From Limiplasma sp034927815 (lineage in GTDB: Bacteria > Bacillota > Clostridia > Christensenellales > Aristaeellaceae), in assembly GCA_034927815.1 (NCBI GenBank), contig JAYFPK010000019.1, forward strand, positions 41,810-105,809: a stretch of DNA of 64,000 bases, in the 5' to 3' direction. The notes under the pieces were generated by a model. The model was not told the DNA's origin. It did not search any database and saw only the letters and a list, made by a program, of their open reading frames with translations. Position 1 is the first letter of the stretch, and the number at the start of each line of letters is the position of its first letter. Below are positions 29,161 through 37,629 of this stretch, piece by piece. The position numbers and the translations under genes are program-made.

Positions 29161-29196
29161 AAAGGCCGGAAGGAGAATGCATTCCTTCCGGCCTTT
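29161..29196. terminator. Bidirectional terminator between selD and the LysR gene
   Basis: A perfect 14-bp stem (AAAGGCCGGAAGGA / TCCTTCCGGCCTTT) with an 8-base loop, flanked by A-rich and T-rich tails. It lies between converging genes and can serve both directions. Confidence 0.85.
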
Positions 29197-29218
29197 TGGT
29201 ATGGGATGAGCCATGGGT

Positions 29219-30136
29219 TTATTCCTGCTGCGGGCCACCCCGGTAAAACCGCTCCACATGGCGGGCAAAGGCCTTTTGCATGGGGGAGAGCCAGCGTTCC
29301 TTGTTGTACAGCAGATGGATTTGCCTGCGAAACAGCGGGCCGTCCATCTCCACCGCCCGCACAAGCCCTTGCTCCACATACAGGGCGGCGGCGACTTTGG
29401 AAATGAGGGAGATGCCCATGCCGTGGGAGATGGCCCCTAATATGCCGTGAGCATCGGAAAAGTATGCCCGCACTTGCAAATCCCCCGGATTCACGCCCAC
29501 CTTGGTCAGGATTCCCTCCATCTCGATGCGGGTGCCGGAGCCCGCTTCCCGCATCAAAAAGGGAGCGGAGGTCACATAGGCCGCAAAGTTCTCCCGGATC
29601 TCCCGGGGGCTTTCCGGCGCGTCGCTTGGGATCACCAGCACCAGCTCATCCTCAAACACTGGGCAGTGAATGAGGCTTTGGTCCTGGGGGACGGTGCCCA
29701 CCAGGCCAAAATCATACCGGAAGCCTCCCATCTCCCGCTCCACCTGGCGGCTGTCCGCCTGCTGCACCCGGAACAGGATGTTGGGCCATTGCCGCTGGAA
29801 GGCGGCGATGATCTCCGGCAGCAAATGCTGGGCCGGGATGGTGGAGGCCAGAATGTCCATAGCGCCCTGCATTTGGGTGTCCTGGCCGCCAAGGCTGTGC
29901 AGCGCCTCCTCCCGCAGGGCCAGGATCTTTTGGGCGTAGGCCAGCAACTCCAGCCCCGCCTTGGTGAGGGCCACCTCCTTGGTGTTGCGGATCAGCAGCT
30001 GGGCCCCCAGGTCCTTTTCCAGGGAGCGGACGCCGGCGCTGACGGTGGGCTGGGAAATATGCAGCATTTCCGCCGCTTTGGAAAAGTTGAGGGTTTGGGC
30101 CACGCAGGCGAATACTTCCAGTTGCTTGATCTCCAT
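29219..30136 (-). CDS. LysR-family regulator of the selenium cluster
   Basis: 305 residues from the ATG that starts the winged helix (MEIKQLEVFACVAQTLNFSK, then AAEMLHISQPTVSAGVRSLE); the longer frame upstream has no ribosome site. The C-terminal part is a typical LysR effector-binding domain. It follows the cysteine desulfurase gene by 5 bases on the same strand and probably controls the cluster; the effector is unknown. Confidence 0.9.
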   Translation of the reverse strand: MEIKQLEVFACVAQTLNFSKAAEMLHISQPTVSAGVRSLEKDLGAQLLIRNTKEVALTKAGLELLAYAQKILALREEALHSLGGQDTQMQGAMDILASTIPAQHLLPEIIAAFQRQWPNILFRVQQADSRQVEREMGGFRYDFGLVGTVPQDQSLIHCPVFEDELVLVIPSDAPESPREIRENFAAYVTSAPFLMREAGSGTRIEMEGILTKVGVNPGDLQVRAYFSDAHGILGAISHGMGISLISKVAAALYVEQGLVRAVEMDGPLFRRQIHLLYNKERWLSPMQKAFARHVERFYRGGPQQE

Positions 30137-30141
30137 ATCCG

Positions 30142-31290
30142 TCACCTGCCTTGAAGGATTTCGTCCAGGGCCGCCAGCAGCCTGTCCACTTCCGCTTCTG
30201 TGTTTTGGTGCCCCAAAGAGCAGCGCACCGCGCCCCGGGGGAAGGTGCCCAGGGCCTGATGGGCCTGGGGCGCACAGTGCAGGCCGCACCGGGTCATAAT
30301 GCCGTACTCCTCATCCAGCCGGGCGGCCACAGCGGCATTGTCCAGGGCAGGAAAATCCAAGGCGGCCACAGCGCATTTGTCCGCAGGGTTTTCCGGCCCC
30401 ACCAGGCGCACCTGGGGCAGGGCCCGAATCCCGTCCGTCAGCCGCTGCAGCAGCGCCATTTCCCGGGCATAGATGGTATCGATGCTCACTTTCGCAAGAT
30501 AGTCCAAGGAGGAGGAAAGGGCCGCGATGCCGGGAAGGTTCAGGGTCCCTGCCTCCAGCCGATCCGGCAGCTCCCGGGGCATCTCCGCCTGATGGGAATG
30601 GCTGCCCGTTCCTCCGGCCATCAGGGGCGTCATCTTTTCCCCAATTTCCTGGGACAGCACCAGCCCGCCGATTCCCTGGGTAGCCAGGAGCCCCTTATGC
30701 CCCGCAAAGGCCAGCATGTCGATGTGGTCCTTTTCCATGGAGATCGGCAGCACCCCGGCGGTTTGGGCGCTGTCCACCAGCAGCAGCGCCCCCCGCGCTC
30801 GGCACATGTCCCCTACCTCCCGGATGGGCAAGACCGCCCCGCACACGTTGGAGGCGTGGGTCATCACCACCAGCCTAGTATACCCGGTGATTTTGGCCTC
30901 CATGTCCGCCAGGTCCAGCAGGCCGTCCGGGCCGCAGCGGGCCACCTCCACCAGCACCCCCTGCTTTTCCAGCTGGGCCAGGGGGCGCACCACGGCGTTG
31001 TGTTCCATCTGGGTGGTCACCACCTGGTCCCCGGGGCGCAGCAGCCCTTTCAGCGCCATGTTCAGGGCTTGGGTAACGCCTCCGGTGAACACCACCTGCC
31101 TGCCTGTGGGGCAGCCAAACAGCGCCGCGATTTTTTCCCGGGCATCAAACACCAAAGCCGACATTTCGTAGGCTCCGGCATATCCTCCCCGGTTGATGTT
31201 GAAGCAGCCGTTTTCCAACACTTCCAGAACCGCCCGGGCTACCCCGGGGGCCTTGGGGTGGGAGGTGCTGCCGTTGTCGAAATAGATCAT
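30142..31290 (-). CDS. Class V aminotransferase: cysteine desulfurase / selenocysteine lyase
   Basis: 382 residues. PLP-dependent enzyme that takes S (or Se) from cysteine (or selenocysteine). Visible motifs: YFDNGSTSHPK at the N-terminus, His97 in MEHNAVVRPL, Asp173 in LVDSAQTAG, PLP lysine Lys199 in AFAGHKGLLATQG, and the persulfide cysteine Cys339 in RCGLHCAPQAH (group II type). Next to selD and the YedF-like protein, it is likely to supply selenium in reduced form. Confidence 0.9.
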   Translation of the reverse strand: MIYFDNGSTSHPKAPGVARAVLEVLENGCFNINRGGYAGAYEMSALVFDAREKIAALFGCPTGRQVVFTGGVTQALNMALKGLLRPGDQVVTTQMEHNAVVRPLAQLEKQGVLVEVARCGPDGLLDLADMEAKITGYTRLVVMTHASNVCGAVLPIREVGDMCRARGALLLVDSAQTAGVLPISMEKDHIDMLAFAGHKGLLATQGIGGLVLSQEIGEKMTPLMAGGTGSHSHQAEMPRELPDRLEAGTLNLPGIAALSSSLDYLAKVSIDTIYAREMALLQRLTDGIRALPQVRLVGPENPADKCAVAALDFPALDNAAVAARLDEEYGIMTRCGLHCAPQAHQALGTFPRGAVRCSLGHQNTEAEVDRLLAALDEILQGR

Positions 31291-31649
31291 CCTTTGCGTC
31301 TCCTTTTGGGTGTCAAACAGCTTGGGAGCGGGGTGTGCTTTAGGCTTCCTCTTTGATTATACCCTACCCGCGGTTGATTTCAAACGCTAGATACTATCCC
31401 CTTTTCGAATTATCTTATCGAAAAAGGAATGGTGTCTTTTGCCCAAAAGATTGAACTACCTCCAGCTCCACGAACAAGCGTAGCTCGCTGCAACCAATAT
31501 GCAATATCCCAATCAAAAATGATTGCTTATCGCCACAGAAACACATCTCTATATCTATAGATATCTAGGTGCGCGAAAAGAGATCGCGCCGCCCCAAGGC
31601 TGACCCGCCGGGAACAACTATCGCCAAAAAGGCCTCCAGCCCAGCAATA
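31291..31649. other. Intergenic region after the nucleoside transporter operon
   Basis: No gene recognised. It holds a palindromic stretch (TATCTATAGATATC, near 31551) and the upstream region of the cysteine desulfurase gene. No strong terminator was seen. Confidence 0.35.
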
Positions 31650-32609
31650 TCACCGTTTTCCCTTGTCGTAACTCTCGCCCAACGCCCGGGGCGCACGGTT
31701 GCTCTTTGAGAAGAACGCAAGCAAGACAAGGGTCAGCAGGTAAGGGATGGTCATGGCAAGGTAGGAAAAGCTGCTAGACAATTCCATCACCTTCATGAGC
31801 TCGTAGGCTCCGGAGCGGGCGAACCCGAACAGCAGGCAGGCCCCAAAGGTAGGCACGATCTTCCAGTTCCCGAAGATGAGCGCCGCAATGGCCAAGTATC
31901 CCGCGCCAAAGTATACGCTGCTTGAAAAGTTGGTGGAGATGGAGTAGGCAAAGCACATGCCGCCAAGTCCGGCAAAGGCGCCGGATAGCAGCACAGCAAT
32001 CCAGCGTATCCGGGCCACCTTCACCCCGGCGGCATCCACCGCCTGGGGATTCTCGCCGCAGGCCCGCAGGCGGATGCCGTAGCGGGAACGATATAGAAAA
32101 TACCAAGCGATGACCATCAAAAGCAAAATGATGGGTTCAAAGGGATAAAAATTCTTGAAAACAGCGCCCAAAACCGGTATTTGGCTGAGATACGGCACCG
32201 TAATGCGGGGCGATACGCTGAACATGAACTTATCCGAGGGATTGCCAAATACGCTGGCATTGATCTGGCTGGTGAGAAAGCTGGTGATGGCCATGGAGAG
32301 GATGTTTACCACCACGCCGCTGATCACCTGGTTCACCTTGAATCGGATGCACATCAGCGCGTGGAGTGTGGCAAACAGCAGCCCTCCCAAAGACGCTACC
32401 GCCAGGGCAAGATACATGGGCAGGCCGGACCCCGATGGGTATAGTGTCCCCGTCAGCGCCAAAAACAGGCCTCCGGCGAAGGCTCCGAAGCCCAAAAGCC
32501 CCTCCAAGGCTAGATTGGTGATGCCGCTGCGCTCCGAATAGATGCCGCCAATGGCGATAATCAGAAGCGGCAGCGCAAAAGACAGGCCGTCAATGATGAT
32601 TCTTTCCAT
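31650..32609 (-). CDS. ABC permease of the BMP/nucleoside family (second permease)
   Basis: 319 residues with about nine hydrophobic segments; belongs to the BPD_transp_2 permease family. Typical stretches: SGITNLALEGLLGFGAFAGG near the N-terminus, RLRACGENPQAVDAAGVKV in the cytoplasmic loop. It is the last gene of the operon, 9 bases after the first permease gene. By family and gene order it is the equivalent of YufQ/NupQ, importing purine nucleosides. Confidence 0.9.
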   Translation of the reverse strand: MERIIIDGLSFALPLLIIAIGGIYSERSGITNLALEGLLGFGAFAGGLFLALTGTLYPSGSGLPMYLALAVASLGGLLFATLHALMCIRFKVNQVISGVVVNILSMAITSFLTSQINASVFGNPSDKFMFSVSPRITVPYLSQIPVLGAVFKNFYPFEPIILLLMVIAWYFLYRSRYGIRLRACGENPQAVDAAGVKVARIRWIAVLLSGAFAGLGGMCFAYSISTNFSSSVYFGAGYLAIAALIFGNWKIVPTFGACLLFGFARSGAYELMKVMELSSSFSYLAMTIPYLLTLVLLAFFSKSNRAPRALGESYDKGKR

Positions 32610-32618
32610 ACCGTCGCC

Positions 32619-33746
32619 TCACTTTCCCGCCCGGGGCACCGTCGTGCTCAGCTTCTCCCGGATATAGGAGCCGCAGGCGGTGAACAGCAGAATCATTCCC
32701 GTGACCAAGGATGAGATTTCCTGCTGCACCCCCACGCTGCTGCTCATGTAGGTGCTGCCCTTGCTCAAAACCGTAATCAGGAAGGAAGAAAACACAATCC
32801 CAATGGGGTGGGCGTTTCCCACCAGGGCCACCGCAATGGAGTCAAAGCCCAGCTTTGCCAGGGCGTTAGGCCGTATGGATGCATAATATCCCAAATAGTA
32901 TGTAACCCCGGCCAGGCCCGCCAGTGCCCCGGAAATCATCATGGTGGAAATCAACGTTCTTCCAATGCGGATCCCCGCATACCCCGCTGCTTTGGGCGCC
33001 AGCCCCACGGCCTTGAGATCATACCCCTGCCGGGTTCTGGATAAATACAGATGCAGCCCGATGGCGCAGAGCAGCGCCAGCAGGAAGCATAGCGGAATGC
33101 TGAATTTGTTGCCGCCAAGGAGCACGTCTTTCAGGGTCAGCCTGGCAGCCGCCACGATGTTGCGGGACTGGCGGGTAACCGGGTCAATATAGCCCGTAGT
33201 AATAAAGTAGGCGATGGCATACTGAAAGATATAGTTCAGCATGATGGACGAAACCACCTCGTTGATATTGAAACGATGCTTCAGCCAGCCGATCAGAGCC
33301 CCCACCAGCGCTCCCACGGAAATGCCGACCAGGATCACCAGGGGCCGGGCGATGATGGCAGGCAAGCCGCTATACCCCACCAGCGCGGTGGCCAGGAAGC
33401 CCGCCAGAAGCATCTGTCCGGATACGCCGATGTTAAACAGGCTGGATTGAAACGCCACCGCCACGGCAAGGGCCGCGAACAACAGCGGCGTGTACGCGTC
33501 CAGGGTATCTAAAAAAGCCGTGAACACGCTTTGGTGCGCCGAATAGTTCGGGCGGGGAAGAATGCCCGCACCCTGCAGCAGGCTACGGAAAATGTCCAAG
33601 GGGTTCTTGCCGATCCACAGCACGATTACCGATATGGCCACCAGGCTCACCAGGATCGCGAAAAGGGGGATCATGACCATTTGCCGGCGTTCACCGCCCA
33701 GCAACAAGCCCAGGGCGCTCTTGGACTTTGCGTTGATTTTCATCAT
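32619..33746 (-). CDS. ABC permease of the BMP/nucleoside family (first permease)
   Basis: 375 residues, polytopic. Contains GVSGQMLLAGFLATALVGY and the loop DLKAVGLAPKAAGYAGIRIG, typical of YufP/NupP-type permeases. Its start overlaps the stop of the ATP-binding protein gene as ATGA (33743-33746), so translation is coupled. Confidence 0.9.
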   Translation of the reverse strand: MMKINAKSKSALGLLLGGERRQMVMIPLFAILVSLVAISVIVLWIGKNPLDIFRSLLQGAGILPRPNYSAHQSVFTAFLDTLDAYTPLLFAALAVAVAFQSSLFNIGVSGQMLLAGFLATALVGYSGLPAIIARPLVILVGISVGALVGALIGWLKHRFNINEVVSSIMLNYIFQYAIAYFITTGYIDPVTRQSRNIVAAARLTLKDVLLGGNKFSIPLCFLLALLCAIGLHLYLSRTRQGYDLKAVGLAPKAAGYAGIRIGRTLISTMMISGALAGLAGVTYYLGYYASIRPNALAKLGFDSIAVALVGNAHPIGIVFSSFLITVLSKGSTYMSSSVGVQQEISSLVTGMILLFTACGSYIREKLSTTVPRAGK

Positions 33747-35275
33747 TGCTTCGCCCCCATCATGTATTCTCCGATTTCGTTCATGGTAATTTCATCTGCG
33801 GGAACGCATTTGTTCAGCTTGCCGTTGTACATCACGCCGATGGTATCCGCGCAGGCCATAATCTCGTCCAACTCCAGTGAGATGAGCAACACTGCCTTGC
33901 CGGCAGTACGCTCCGCCACCATGCGCTCCCTTATGCTGGTGATGGCTCCGATATCCAACCCCCGGGTGGGCTGCACAAAGATGATCAAAGGCGCGTTTTG
34001 CTCAACCTCCCGGGCGATGATGGCTTTTTGCTGGTTTCCGCCGCTCATGGAGCGGATGGTGGTGCGGGCTCCCTGGCCGGAGCGGATATCGTAGGCCTCA
34101 ATCAGCCTCTGCGCATATTGGTCGAAAAGATCCCTGCGCAAAAACCCCCGGCTGCAAAAGGGCGGCTTATAATATTTGCGCATGGACAGATTGTCCGACA
34201 ATGTAAAATCCAGAATCAGCCCATAGGTTTGGCGGTCCTCCGGAATATAGGCAATCCCTTGTTCCACCCTGTCCCGGACGGGGCTGCGGGTAATGTCCGC
34301 GCCGTTTAGGGCAATGCCGCCCCTTTTCACAGGCAGCAGGCCGAAGATGGCGTCCGCAATTTCCACCTGGCCGTTGCCGGCAACGCCCGCGATGGCAAAA
34401 ATCTCGCCCTGGCGCACTGTGAAGCTCACCTCCTTCACCACCTCAAAGCCATCCGCATTGGCGACGGTAAGATCCCGCACCTCCAGCACGGGCTTGCCGA
34501 AGCTAGCCTCGGGCTTTGTCAGCTCCAAAGCAATATCCCGGCCCACCATCATCCGGACAAGCTCTTCCATGGTGGCGGTCTTTACGTCCAGCAGACCTAC
34601 CAGCTTGCCCCGGTTGAGCACCGCGCACCGGTCCGCGATGCGCATAATCTCCTCCAGCTTATGGGTAATGAGGATGATGGTTTTGCCTCCCTGGCGCAGC
34701 TTGCCGATGACCTCCAGCAAAAAGTCTATTTCCTGGGGAGTCAGCACGGCGGTGGGCTCGTCAAAGATCAGAATTTCAGCCTCACGGTACAGCATTTTGA
34801 GAATCTCCACTCGCTGGCGGGCGGAGACGTTGAGGTTTTCGATGAGGGCGTCCGGGTCCACCTCCAGCCCATAGCGGCGGGAAAGCTCCCGTATCTTTTT
34901 GGACGCCCCCTTGATATCCACCCAGGGCACGCCTGCCGCCCTTGCCATGGGCTCGGTGCCCAAAATGATATTCTCCGTCACCGTAAAATTTTGCACCAGC
35001 TGAAAATGCTGGTGAACCATTCCGATTTCCAGGGCCACGGCGTCGCTGGGGGAAGCAATGCTCACCCGCCTCCCCCGCACATAAATTTCCCCCTCATCCG
35101 GCGCATACATGCCGAACAGGATGCTCATCAAGGTGGATTTTCCCGCCCCGTTTTCCCCCAGCAGAGCCAGGATCTCCCCCTTTTGAATTTGCAGACTGAT
35201 ATCGTCGTTGGCCACCACGCCGGGAAAAGCCTTCGTGATGTTCCGCATGTCCACAATGATGCGCTCATCGGCCAA
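33743..35275 (-). CDS. Double-domain ABC ATPase of the BMP/nucleoside family
   Basis: 510 residues with two ATP-binding cassettes. First: Walker A GENGAGKST, signature-like NVSARQRVEIL, Walker B ILIFDEPTAVL. Second: degenerate Walker A region GVAGNGQVEIADA, signature MSGGNQQKAIIAREV, and IIFVQPTRGLDIGA. This asymmetric layout is usual for YufO/NupO and RbsA-type ATPases. The start is a TTG with GGAGGG 6 bases upstream. Confidence 0.92.
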   Translation of the reverse strand: MADERIIVDMRNITKAFPGVVANDDISLQIQKGEILALLGENGAGKSTLMSILFGMYAPDEGEIYVRGRRVSIASPSDAVALEIGMVHQHFQLVQNFTVTENIILGTEPMARAAGVPWVDIKGASKKIRELSRRYGLEVDPDALIENLNVSARQRVEILKMLYREAEILIFDEPTAVLTPQEIDFLLEVIGKLRQGGKTIILITHKLEEIMRIADRCAVLNRGKLVGLLDVKTATMEELVRMMVGRDIALELTKPEASFGKPVLEVRDLTVANADGFEVVKEVSFTVRQGEIFAIAGVAGNGQVEIADAIFGLLPVKRGGIALNGADITRSPVRDRVEQGIAYIPEDRQTYGLILDFTLSDNLSMRKYYKPPFCSRGFLRRDLFDQYAQRLIEAYDIRSGQGARTTIRSMSGGNQQKAIIAREVEQNAPLIIFVQPTRGLDIGAITSIRERMVAERTAGKAVLLISLELDEIMACADTIGVMYNGKLNKCVPADEITMNEIGEYMMGAKQ

Positions 35276-35415
35276 AATGAACCCTCCTCATCGTATGAGG
35301 TTATGCCGGGAAGGCGCACAAGCAGGAATCATTCTTGCCTGAGCGCCTTCCCTCCATGGCGAAAAACCTGATTTTTACTGCGGGTACGATGGGTTATACC
35401 AGGCGCAACAAGCGT

Positions 35416-36507
35416 TTACAGCCCGGGGAAATTATCCGGAGCGTGGCCGTTGAAGTTGGCGGCGGGCACAATCGCCCCGGTTTTCACCAACTCATACACC
35501 TCCGCCAGTTTGTCCAGGGTATCCACGCTCAGCTGATGGCGGCCATCCCGGCTCACATAGCCGGTGGAATCCGTATCCGCATGGAGCACCACGTTTTGGC
35601 CCTGGAAGGTCCCGGCGGCAATGTCGTTTAGGCAGCGCTCCACATTGGGGCCCATCACCTTCAGCACGCTAGTGAGGATGATGTTCTTGTCGCCATTCAC
35701 GCCATCGTCATACTGGTCGATATCCACACCAATGACCATAGACGCACCATGCTCCTTCACCGCTGTGAATACGCCGTTGCCGGAAGCGCCTGCCGCCACA
35801 AAGGCAATGTCCACGCCCTCCGCCAGCAGGGCTTCGCCCACCACCTTGCCGGTAATCTCATCGCTGAAATCGCCGATGTAGTTGCCGCCCACGTTAGCCC
35901 CCGTTACATCCGTGCCTGCGTAGGAGGGAAGGGAAACGGTCTGGGCCGTAGCCCCATAGTGCTTATTGGCATACTGCACGCCGGATTCAAAGCCGTACTG
36001 ATAATTGACGTTGGAGGGATAGGCGATGCCGTTGACCACCGCCACCTTGCCGGTTTTGGTCTCCAGGGCCGCCGCCACTCCGGCAAAGAAGCCGCTCTCC
36101 TCCTCGGCAAAGAGCATCGCGTAGATGTTCTCCGCAGTCTGGTCGCCGGTGGGGAGGGTATCCACCAAAATGAAGGATTTGTCCGGGTTATCCACGGCCA
36201 GGTCATAAATCCCCGCAAACTGGAAGCCTGGCGTGACGATAACGTCATAGTCCGCCAGGATGTTTGCCACCGCGTTCACGGAGTTTTCCACGCTGGTTTC
36301 CCGCACCGGGGTTACAGTGGAGCCGGGGCTGTTCTTCAGAAAGTTCTGAATGCCCTCGTAGTTGTCTTGGTTAAAGGATCCGTCATCCACCCCCGAGGGG
36401 CTGGTGACAATGGCAATGCGCAGATCCCGGGCCGTTTCGCCATAGGCGGTCAGGGACAGGGCCAGAGCCACCACCAACAGCAGGGCCACCACTTTTGTCT
36501 TTCTCAT
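35416..36507 (-). CDS. BMP-family nucleoside-binding protein without lipobox cysteine
   Basis: 363 residues, BMP/Med family (DDGSFNQDNYEGIQNF, IVTPGFQFAGIYDLA, GVDIDQYDDGVNGDKNIILT). It is normally a lipoprotein that delivers nucleosides to the transporter encoded downstream. The signal peptide reads VALALSLTAYGE: a tyrosine (TAT) stands where the lipobox cysteine (TGT/TGC) is expected. One base change would explain this. It may be cleaved by signal peptidase I, or be poorly anchored. Confidence 0.9.
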   Translation of the reverse strand: MRKTKVVALLLVVALALSLTAYGETARDLRIAIVTSPSGVDDGSFNQDNYEGIQNFLKNSPGSTVTPVRETSVENSVNAVANILADYDVIVTPGFQFAGIYDLAVDNPDKSFILVDTLPTGDQTAENIYAMLFAEEESGFFAGVAAALETKTGKVAVVNGIAYPSNVNYQYGFESGVQYANKHYGATAQTVSLPSYAGTDVTGANVGGNYIGDFSDEITGKVVGEALLAEGVDIAFVAAGASGNGVFTAVKEHGASMVIGVDIDQYDDGVNGDKNIILTSVLKVMGPNVERCLNDIAAGTFQGQNVVLHADTDSTGYVSRDGRHQLSVDTLDKLAEVYELVKTGAIVPAANFNGHAPDNFPGL

Positions 36508-36556
36508 AGGAATCTCCTTTCATAGGCAAGGGATCAACATTTGCTTTACAGGCGCG

Positions 36557-37597
36557 TCAGCGCAGGGGCGCGGGAATGGGATAGAACACATCGATTCTGC
36601 CCAGTTCCCAGGGGGAAACAGAGTCCTGGGGATTGTCGAAGTAATAGGGATGCAGCAGGTACGCCAGCTTTTGGATGGCGGTGATGGAACGGGGCCCGTA
36701 CCGCTTGAACAGGCTGGAGTCATAGTACAGCACGCGGCTGGTTTTCACCGCGGAGATATCCGCAAAGCCTTCCCGGGTCATGATCTCAAAAATGGTAGTG
36801 ACCTCCTCATCCCCGGCATTGGGCCACATCGGGGAGAGAATCACATCAGGGTTGGCTTTCACGATGTCCTCAAACGCCACATCCGCATAGCCGCCCTCCA
36901 GGTGGGCAAAGACGTTCTCGCCCCCGGCGATTTCTACCATCTGATCCAGCGGAGTCCCTGAGCCGGCGGTGTAGGGGCCGTAGAAAACCCCGCCGTAGTC
37001 CCGCTTGTGGGCGATTTCGTAATAGAGCTTGACCTTGGGCAGCTTACTGGTGATCTCCTGAATCCGGGCAATTTCCGCCCGATATCCCTCCACCAGCTGT
37101 TGGGCCACATCCGCCGCCCCCAGGGCGTCCCCCACCTGGAGCATCATCTCGTACACTTCATCCAAGGTGCTGGGGTCAAAATGCAAAACGTTGTAGCCCT
37201 TGCCCTTGAGCTCCTCATACATGCCGTACTGCATACCGCTTTCCGCCAGGATCAGGGTAGGCTCAAGCTGGGCCAAAAGCTCTGCGTTGTAATCCGTGAA
37301 GCCGGATACCACGGCCACATCCTTGGCCAGCTCCTCTTCCGCGCTTACAAAGGCATACTTTTCATAAGGGATCCAGCCTTCCCGCTGGGTAACCTCCACC
37401 GGATAGTCCGTATATTGGGACCAGCCGACGATTTCATCTCCATACCCCAGGGAGTAGACCACTTCCACCATGCTGGGGGCCAAGCAAACAATTCGTTGCT
37501 CCCCTTGCTCCGCGCCCAATGCCGCTGGGGAAGCCAGCATCAGCAGGAGAACCAGTACCAGTGCCAGGGCTGTGTGCCGAAGGAACCTGTTTTTCAT
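36557..37597 (-). CDS. BtuF/siderophore-type ABC binding protein, orphan
   Basis: 346 residues. Signal peptide to about AALGA-EQG without lipobox, then a periplasmic-binding-protein 2 (BtuF/FhuD type) fold: IVCLAPSMVEVVYSLGYGDE, VVSGFTDYNAELLAQLEPTL, and a long backbone helix region. The usual substrates are cobalamin, haem or iron-siderophore. No matching FecCD permease or ATPase is next to it; the ABC genes downstream belong to the nucleoside family. It lies in the operon between the adenosylhomocysteinase and BMP genes. Confidence 0.8.
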   Translation of the reverse strand: MKNRFLRHTALALVLVLLLMLASPAALGAEQGEQRIVCLAPSMVEVVYSLGYGDEIVGWSQYTDYPVEVTQREGWIPYEKYAFVSAEEELAKDVAVVSGFTDYNAELLAQLEPTLILAESGMQYGMYEELKGKGYNVLHFDPSTLDEVYEMMLQVGDALGAADVAQQLVEGYRAEIARIQEITSKLPKVKLYYEIAHKRDYGGVFYGPYTAGSGTPLDQMVEIAGGENVFAHLEGGYADVAFEDIVKANPDVILSPMWPNAGDEEVTTIFEIMTREGFADISAVKTSRVLYYDSSLFKRYGPRSITAIQKLAYLLHPYYFDNPQDSVSPWELGRIDVFYPIPAPLR

Positions 37598-37629
37598 TGT
37601 GTCTCATCCTTTCCAAAATAGGTCCATGG

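Noticed and set aside
27851..29182. 443-codon minus-strand frame opposite selD
   Set aside because: Shadow of selD; no ribosome site and no motifs, while selD on the plus strand has all family motifs.
30151..31356. 401-codon plus-strand frame
   Set aside because: Shadow of the cysteine desulfurase gene, which has clear PLP-binding and catalytic residues.
31370..31640. tRNA-Sec gene near the selenium cluster
   Set aside because: No cloverleaf with a long acceptor arm or TCA anticodon context could be found; the palindromes there are short and AT-rich.
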